A stretch of 64,000 bases of DNA from contig OZ023267.1 in assembly GCA_964006375.1 (NCBI GenBank), forward strand, positions 13,059,846 to 13,123,845, given 5' to 3'. The notes under the pieces are model-generated. The model was not told where the DNA came from, made no database searches, and saw only the letters and a list, made by a program, of their open reading frames with translations. Below, piece by piece: positions 57,711 to 64,000 of this stretch. This DNA comes from Tillus elongatus (lineage: Eukaryota; Arthropoda; Insecta; Coleoptera; Cleridae). The number at the start of each line of letters is the position of its first letter. Positions within the stretch are counted from its first letter, which is position 1. A program made the translations under genes and the position numbers.

Positions 57711-58998
57711 CGAGGGCGGGTCAATAAGTCCGTGACTTTTTTAATTTCCCGCGTCTTCATAGGAAGAGCAACACTGCTCCTGGCAGCAAGCATCTGTCAG
57801 TTGACTCCTGTAAAAGTTTGAACAAGCTGCGTCATTTAGTTTGTGTTAGATAGACACTGAAAGCAGACAACATCTTGAGTTATAACGAAAATGGAAAAAA
57901 GTTAATTTCGTGTGCTCATCAAACATTATTTTTTTGCGGGAAAAAACACCACTAAAACCAAGGCTAAGCTTGATAAATACTATGTGGACTCTGCACCATC
58001 AATGTCCAAGGGAAAAAAAGTGGTTTACTGAATTTCATTGCGGCCGTACAAGCACAAATGACGCTGAACGTTCTGGACGTCCAGTTGAGGTCGCTACACC
58101 CGAAACAATTGAAAAAATTCACGATATGGTGTTGGCCGATCGGAGATTGAAAGTGCGGGAGATTGTGGAAGCCATAGGCATATCACATGGATCAGTGGTT
58201 TCGATTTTGCATGATCACTTGGGTATGAGAAAACTATCCGCAAGATGGGTGCCGCGTTTGCTCACAATCGACCACAAACGCAATCGTGTGACAACTTCTA
58301 AGGAGTGTTTGGCGTTGTTCAACCGCAATAGGGACGAGTTTTTGCGCCGTTTCGTTACCGTGGACGAAACATGGATTTACCACAACACACCAGAGACCAA
58401 GCAGCAGTCATAGCAGTGGGTTTCTCAGTGCGAATCGGCGTCAAAGAAGGCCAAGGTGGGTTTGTTAGCCAATAAAGTCATGGCGACCGTTTTTTTGGGA
58501 TGCACGCGGTATAATCCACATTGATTAATTGAAAGAACAATCAATGGCAAATATTATACCAACTTATTGGACCGGTTCAATGAAGTTTGAAGAAAAAACG
58601 ACCGCATTTGGCCACGAAAAAACTTATTTTCCACCAGGACAATGCAAGGGTGCACACATGTGTAGTTTCCATGGCGAAATTGCATAAATTGGGCTACGAA
58701 TTCCTCCCTCATCCGCCCTATTCTCCGGATTTAACCCCGAATGACTATTTCTTGTTTCCAAACTTAAAGAAATAGCTCGGCGGAAAGAGATTTGACTCCA
58801 ATGATGGAATCATCTTACAAACAAATACTTATTTTGAGAACCTCGAAGAAGCTTTTTTTTTGAAGGGATAAAAAAATTGGAGAAACGTTGGACGAAGTGT
58901 ATAGAGCTCAAAGGAGACTATGTTGAGGAAGAAAATTATGTTTTGTCAAAAAAACTGTGTTTCATTCAAAAAGTCACGGACTTAGTGACACGCCCTCG
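57711..58998 (+). mobile_element. mariner element, full length, inactive
   Basis: 1,288 bp between TIRs of about 28 bp (left CGAGGGCGGGTCAATAAGTC, right the inverse of CGAGGGCGTGTCACTAAGTC) with TA on both sides. Typical mariner size. Contains one decayed transposase. Confidence 0.93.
57891..58960 (+). pseudogene. mariner transposase (D34D), broken
   Basis: It opens at the ATG at 57891, but a frame disruption follows within five codons. The readable parts are the HTH (RLKVREIVEAIGISHGSVVS), RWVPRLLTIDHKR, the first Asp (VDETWIYHN), the second (FHQDNARVHT) and the third in YSPDLTPNDYFLF. There are exactly 34 residues between the second and third acids, hence mariner D34D. Defects are an in-frame TAG at 58411, a shift near a T-run at 58490, and further indels at 58525-58600, 58775 and 58855. 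All three acids survive, but the protein cannot be made. It is more complete than the copy at the window start. Confidence 0.92.
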
Positions 58999-59000
58999 TA

Positions 59001-59997
59001 TTTTGATATTCTTGATATTGCCTCGTTTAAAGCCTTAGACTCATTGGCAGCGAATTGTCGTTCATAAAAATTGTAACAGATTTATTTATTTATTTTATAG
59101 CAATATTGAAACGTTAATGCTACATTCTCCATTAATATACCTTTCGGTATCCATTTATTGGTAATCAAATGCTGTAAAATTACCAATCCAGTGTTCGAAA
59201 AATCTCAGATTTGTATAGAAAAGTGTTCTTCCTCAATTTTCGACCTGTTCAAGCGAAACTCACAACATACTGTATTTTCCTGTTCCAGGGATTTCCCCTG
59301 CAAGTTTCTAAAGCTATGATAAGTAACCGGTAACGGATATGAACTGAATTTACAGTTTAACATTTCTTAATATCATTGTTTACATTGGTTAACGTGACGC
59401 TTTTAAATTTGTATGACGAATTAAGTTTCAGATTTTCAGTTCAATGTGCATGTATATTCTAAGCTAACAACAAAAAGCCACAAGCACTCCTGTCACGTAT
59501 AGGATTGTGGTCATGCTTGGCCTCTGCCACCTGAGCGTTTTTTTTCCTTCAACATATTTCATTAGTTTCAATTTGTTATCGGCGCTTTCGACTTTCATAA
59601 TATTTTTTTTTGTAAGGAGGAAATTGAAATTATGCCTCAAAAAATTGTCGGAAATCAGTTTATTTGATTAACAGTGGATAAGTAATAAAGTTTAAAATTA
59701 CGTGTGTTTTTAAAGTGAATGAAGGAGAGTATATTATATCATGAAATTAAATTTTGGGTATATGTAAAAAAAAACGAATTATAGTGAAGTAATAGTCTTA
59801 AATTTGTTACGCTTGCAAAGCTTTACGTCTGGGCACAGAAATAATTGCTTTGTTGTTCCAGGAGTTATTTTTGTTTAAATACATGACCTTATTTGATTAC
59901 CGAAGTTCATTAGATTTATGGATTACGTACTAACATGTTGAGTGAGCTGCGCCTACACTAATAGGCCGTCTGAGACGTGTTAAAAAGACTTAGTTTT
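59001..59997. other. no recognised feature
   Basis: Unassigned AT-rich DNA; nothing supported except the short motif shared with 56151. Confidence 0.45.
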
Positions 59998-60095
59998 TTA
60001 GCGAATTTTCATATAAAAAATTCGCTAAGAGGACCATGATTTTTGAATTTTCGAAAGAAATCTCCAAATAAACGCCAACTAGGCCTCCTCCTTCA
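59998..60095 (-). repeat. repeat X 3' module
   Basis: TTAGCGAATTTTCATATAAA...ATTCGCTAA followed by ATTTTTGAATTTTCGAAAG and AACGCCAACTAGGCC. Confidence 0.6.
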
Positions 60096-60228
60096 CTTTG
60101 TTAAATTTTGCCAGTCCTAACGTCCACAGACATTTCTACTAAAGTGATGAATTTCTATCTTCACTAAAACTGAAAAACAATTGATGTTTTGTTACCAAAA
60201 GCGCCTAAAAGATGTACATAAAACAATT

Positions 60229-60338
<110 letters not shown>

Positions 60339-61095
60339 GTGTCCCACGTCGAGTAATGTATTAGATTATTTCCGAAAATATACATATTTGAGTGCTAAAA
60401 ATTTGTATACGGGGGTTTCCGAAGATGCTCTATTTAATGGAAATTTCAAAAATGGCGGACTTCCGGTTACACCGTAAATAGATATAAACATCGTTATTTC
60501 AAATAGAACACCCTGTATGTTATTGAATTTTTAGAATACTCATCTAATTTTAGGTTAAAAGTTATCAAGGTATGCTCTCCCTATCTTCAACCGTTTTCGA
60601 GTTATGTCAATTTATTTGAGAATTTTGGGGAGGCTGACTTAATTAAGGTGATTTTGGTCGTGTTAGGATGCTCAAGATTCTTTAATTTGTCAGACACGTT
60701 CCAAAGCCATTAAGCTTCGACGTGATTGTGAGGAAAAATTGTTTCATATACAGGATGTTTTGTGGGATGTATTAGAATTTGGTGTGCTTTAAACTAGAAT
60801 AACTAATTTATTTCAAATGGATCACCCTGTATATTATTTTCTCAATGAATAGACCAGATAATTCTCTTTCAAACTGTATTAGCATTCCCTATACCTAAAG
60901 TTGATAATTGTCGAGATATTTGCGGTTTCCCAAAAAAAAGACAAATCTAGGAGTATGTCTAAAATCTGTATGAATTCTAAGAGTGCTATGTGATGTTTGA
61001 CATTTTCAAGTTTATTGTGAGTTTTATAATTCTGTCATTCACAACGTGAGTTATTTTGCGGTTGTTGTCTGAATTAATAGGAATTCTACGTTATA

Positions 61096-61185
61096 ATGGA
61101 TAATGCAAGTTATTCAAACGAACAATTTCTGAATTTATTTTATTTTCATGGAGAGTGCAACAGAGTGGTCAGCAGAGATATCAAA
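61096..61185 (+). pseudogene. DUF4817 transposase N-terminus, truncated
   Basis: MDNASYSNEQFLNLFYFHGE then CNRVVSR resembles the first about 27 residues of DUF4817 transposases (compare the Met-to-YGLANGN stretch at 8303-9379). After this the frame enters the inverted arm and the peptide is unrelated. Only the start of the HTH remains. Weak but consistent with the surrounding CACCCTGTA-type ends. Confidence 0.45.
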
Positions 61186-61363
61186 AAAATTCCAACGCAA
61201 TCTGACGAACTACCATGCGATAAGTTCAAACATTACGACAGAAAAACAATTGCACATAGCCTTCATAGAAATCCATGGCCAACGTTGATTTTCTTAAATG
61301 GAACGATAGGCCTCAGACACATACAGTCGATGTAGAATTGAACGCTGCGTACAACCATGCCAC

Positions 61364-61593
61364 TTGTATTTAAGCAAGTTGAATCTCTGCACGTTCCGCC
61401 CTTCGTAGGAGGCGTAAAGCCGTCGGTCCCGTGTCCATGCGATGTTGGGCACGTTAAAGATCCCTATCCTCCTTACAGAAAGACAGGGGTTCGGCAAAGT
61501 TTCCAGGATAATGAGGTGAAACTGCTCCCTGGCGTCGGTGATCGGCCATAGTCGCGGAAATAGGTCGACGTTAAAGAAATAAAACACACACAC
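61364..61593 (+). mobile_element. SINE insertion with 13-bp target duplication
   Basis: A headless copy of the 45.6-kb SINE, in plus orientation, from TTGTATTTAAGCAAGTTGAA to an AC-repeat tail. It is flanked by ACAACCATGCCAC at 61351-61363 and 61594-61606. Perfect target duplication plus 5' truncation fit LINE-type integration. Confidence 0.85.
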
Positions 61594-61787
61594 ACAACCA
61601 TGCCACGCTCGCATTTCTGAGTCGAGTCGTTTCGAAGACATGACGTCACGTTGACCATGGATTGCTACGACGGCGATGTGCAATTGTTTTTCTGTCGAAA
61701 TATTTGAACTCATCGCATGGTAGTTTGTCAGATGGCAATAAGTACACTTGGAGAACACCCAAATCACCACAACACATATTTCAGAGA

Positions 61788-61828
61788 CCTTACGATCGTT
61801 TCGTTGTCAATGTCAACATCTTCAGAGG
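61788..61828 (-). ncRNA. hammerhead ribozyme, class 2, left arm
   Basis: On minus: helix I CCT/AGG, core CTGAAGA, helix II GTTGAC/GACAAC with one A-A mismatch, GAAA, helix III ACG/CGT and a GTA triplet. The sequence differs from class 1 at many positions but keeps the fold. Confidence 0.72.
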
Positions 61829-61897
61829 AAGAAAATTCTTGAACGGGTTACAGTTTTCACATTGTCAGATGGCGTTAGAATTCTTGAGAATTTTCTT

Positions 61898-61938
61898 CCT
61901 CTGAAGATGTTGACATTGTCAACGAAACGATGGTAAGG
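61898..61938 (+). ncRNA. hammerhead ribozyme, class 2, right arm
   Basis: Core CTGAAGA at 61901-61907; one spacer base; helix II GTTGAC with GTCAAC, six perfect pairs around loop ATT; GAAA; a two-pair helix III (AC/GT); triplet GTA; helix I CCT/AGG. The paired replacement of helix II relative to class 1 (GCTAAC/GTTAGT) is what selection on RNA structure would produce. Confidence 0.78.
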
Positions 61939-62167
61939 TCTCTGAAATATGTGCTGTGGTGATTTGGGTGTTCCCTAAGTGTACTTATTAGTGCTCATCA
62001 CAGGTTACAGTTTTCACATTGTCAGATGGCGTTGGAATTTTTTTGGCATATCTGTTAGTAAAGAAATTACAGGAGTGAGACATTAAAAAAAATCACAAAC
62101 ATTTTGAAATGTTGTGACGGCATGTCTCCGAAACGGCTCGACTCAGAAATGCGAGCATGGCATCGTT

Positions 62168-62224
62168 GTACGCGGCTTTCGATTTTGTACGCGGCTTTCG
62201 ATTTTGTACGCGGCTTTCGATTTT
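62168..62224 (+). repeat. 19-bp tandem repeat, three units
   Basis: GTACGCGGCTTTCGATTTT three times in succession, identical. Confidence 0.95.
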
Positions 62225-62429
62225 GCATCGACTGTGTGTGTCTGAAGCCTATCGTTCCATTTAAGAAAATCAACGTTGGCCATGGATTACTATGAAGGCG
62301 ATGTGCAATTGTGTTTCGGTCGCAATATTTGAACTCGTCGCATGGTAGTTTGTCAGATGGCGTTGGAATTTTTTGGATATCTCTGATATAAAGAAATTAC
62401 AAGGGTGAGACACTTAAAAAATCACCTGG

Positions 62430-63050
62430 TACATAGTTAGAAGTTTGGTACGTAAGTAGTGTACAAAGAGACTATAGCACGTCCCATATTTCGACTTCAT
62501 TTCCTAATGGAAACCAGAATTTTCAATATTAAAAAAAAGTGTATATTGTACCTCGATTATCGTGTGGTAGCTGTCTGGTGTTCCTCGGTAACTCTTTGGA
62601 TCGTTGGATGCCGAAAGCATTATACAAGCATTTAACGATTTGAATGCACTAGTGAACACCGCTATCGGGATAAAAGTATAAAAGAAAAGCTCTGGCATAT
62701 GTTATTAATTTTAAATAATTGTAATCGTGATTAAAAAATAATTTTTTTTGGGTCGTATTTTCAACAATCTATTTCACAATTCTAATAATGACATTTACTG
62801 TTTTACTTTTATGTAGATGCACTTATACCAAATAAAAAGAGATAATGCAATGCATAATTAAATTCGGGACATGTTACGTATTTCAGACAGTGAATTTGAA
62901 GAGTTGCTTTCACACATTTTGCACATTTACTCAATTGATGTAACAGTACTAAATTAGGCGTATATTGTGACGACTAAAAACTCCAAATATCCCGTAGGAA
63001 TGTCTGTAATTACAAAGAAAATTAGATATCGTATACTATTATCATGATCG
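62430..63050. other. no recognised feature
   Basis: Unassigned AT-rich DNA. Confidence 0.5.
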
Positions 63051-63055
63051 CCCTT

Positions 63056-63390
63056 TTAGTGAATCTTCTTTTAAAAAATTAACTAATGAGGAAATGCCGA
63101 CTTTTGAATTTTGAAAAAAAAATCTTCAAATAAGCGCGAACTAGGCCCTCTAGAACCCAAATCCGGGGCCAATTTTAATTGCTATATGTTTATATAAATA
63201 ATGGGCCGATTTTGATCAAATTTTCTGAGTGCCCTCCTTTTGTAACTGGCTTCGATAAGTTCGTTAGCCGTGAAAATCGGCCCAGATTTTCCCGGAAAAT
63301 TTTGTGTTTTCTTTCGGAAAAAAGTTATATCTCCGGAAATAACAAAGTAATGGGAACCAAATTTGGTACGCTTGATATTATAATGGTAAT
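63056..63390 (-). repeat. repeat X 3' end and body, no (TA)n
   Basis: TTAG at 63056-63059, the hairpin, and the X module (GAACTAGGCCCTCTAGAACC). The body follows (AATGGGCCGATTTTGATCAA, TTTTCCCGGAAAATTTTGTG) with the TA tract collapsed to TATATGTTTATATAAATA. Confidence 0.65.
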
Positions 63391-63394
63391 CCTC

Positions 63395-64000
63395 CCTGCG
63401 ATGATGTCTGCGACCTCGTCACAAGGCTCTGGCCACGGTTATGGTCAGAGTGCCTGGATAGCTCTGTGGAGAGGGTCCGGTAGCCTATGATGTGCCGTAT
63501 AGATACCTCCGAGGTTACGGGCTTTAATCGCTCCCTCGGTATTTCCCTGACCTTCTGAAAGTCTGTATAGATGTAGCAGATTTATTTGCGGGTATAGTAT
63601 AGACTAGGTATGTTTTCCACACTATTTATTATCTAATGATACGCTACAATTCACTGATCTTTTTACAACCTGAATGGTACTTATTACGTTAATTTATCCT
63701 AAAACAAATTATATCACTGATGACGAGCCAACAAAATTAATTATTCCCCACGGAGAAGAAATACGGAAGACAGGTGAGCGGAAACTCCGAGTACTGTGGT
63801 TTACGACTCGTGGATGCAGCCGTTAAGTGGGTGGATTGGAGAAACGCTTCTCAAATAACTAGATGGCGTCTATCCGTCGAAGCCGGTATTGTGAGATCAA
63901 GCGCCTCGACGTCGGGGCGTCGATAAGGAACTGGAAGGATTATAGGGGAACACCCTGTGGAAGGATATTGCCGCGTACTAACTCGACCTAAGCCTACTTG
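63395..64000. other. GC-richer segment, unassigned
   Basis: Base composition rises sharply (CCTCGACGTCGGGGCGTCGA, a near palindrome at 63906). No frame or domain recognised. It could be the start of a retroelement running past the window edge. Confidence 0.3.

Larger units (their letters stand above)
61737..62018. mobile_element. PLE-end foldback, class 2 hammerheads
   Basis: The left minus arm begins AATAAGTACACTTGGAGAAC; the right plus arm ends GTGTACTTATTAGTGCTCAT. TTGTCAGATGGC occurs at the left border (61725-61736), in the centre (61862-61873) and at the right border (62019-62030). A 31-bp stretch including it (GGTTACAGTTTTCAC...) is present at centre and right. This suggests two linked insertions at one target. 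No coding sequence. Confidence 0.8.

Overview
This window looks like non-genic DNA from an arthropod nuclear genome, most likely an insect. It is AT-rich and full of (TA)n tracts. I could find no complete host protein gene, rRNA gene or functional tRNA gene. Nearly everything recognisable is a transposable element (TE): mariner, several DUF4817-type DD41D transposons, piggyBac, a Crypton-like tyrosine recombinase, Penelope-like elements (PLEs) with GIY-YIG nucleases, CR1/Jockey-like LINEs, tRNA-derived SINEs and a non-autonomous Helentron-like family. The organism call is inferred from this TE mix, not from a host gene.

Layout. 0-5.7 kb: mariner remnant, SINE fragment, LINE tail, PLE fragment, Helentron-like pieces. 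6.07-7.65 kb: satellite of 11 units, 144 bp each. 7.77-9.96 kb: the best element in the window, an apparently intact 2.2-kb DD41D transposon with 476-bp terminal inverted repeats (TIRs) and a 358-codon transposase. 11.5-18.4 kb: LINE, repeat 'Y', a DD41D fragment and a complete repeat 'X'. 18.9-21.3 kb: a head-to-head pair of PLE copies forming a palindrome of about 2.5 kb, with hammerhead ribozymes at both outer ends. 21.8-33.3 kb: DD41D deletion derivative, LINEs, and X nested in Y. 34.2-34.7 kb: piggyBac 3' end. 37-41.9 kb: duplicated X pieces, PLE foldback, second DD41D fragment, Y. 42.9-46 kb: LINE between direct repeats, SINE. 47-51 kb: Crypton fragment and a second PLE family with inverted ends. 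51.9-53.8 kb: DD41D, Jockey and PLE fragments abutting. 55 kb: decayed LINE. 57.4-59 kb: mariner. 60-63.4 kb: a folded DUF4817-element derivative carrying a SINE and a second class of hammerhead foldback.

Two noncoding families tie the window together. Repeat X (about 1.0-1.7 kb) starts TC-N-GGACGCAGC, carries an internal (TA)n tract and ends in a hairpin followed by CTAA. It sits in T-runs, as expected for a Helentron-associated non-autonomous element (HINE/DINE-1-like). Repeat Y carries a TTCCACA hairpin end. DD41D elements insert at TA, several of them in X's (TA)n tracts or in Y, so the nesting order can be read from the sequence.

The strongest unusual signals are: self-cleaving hammerhead ribozyme cores in two sequence classes (helix II differs but still pairs); the inverted-dimer architecture of the PLEs; the possibly active DD41D element; and the X family. 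Coordinates of decayed repeats are approximate to roughly 10-30 bp.
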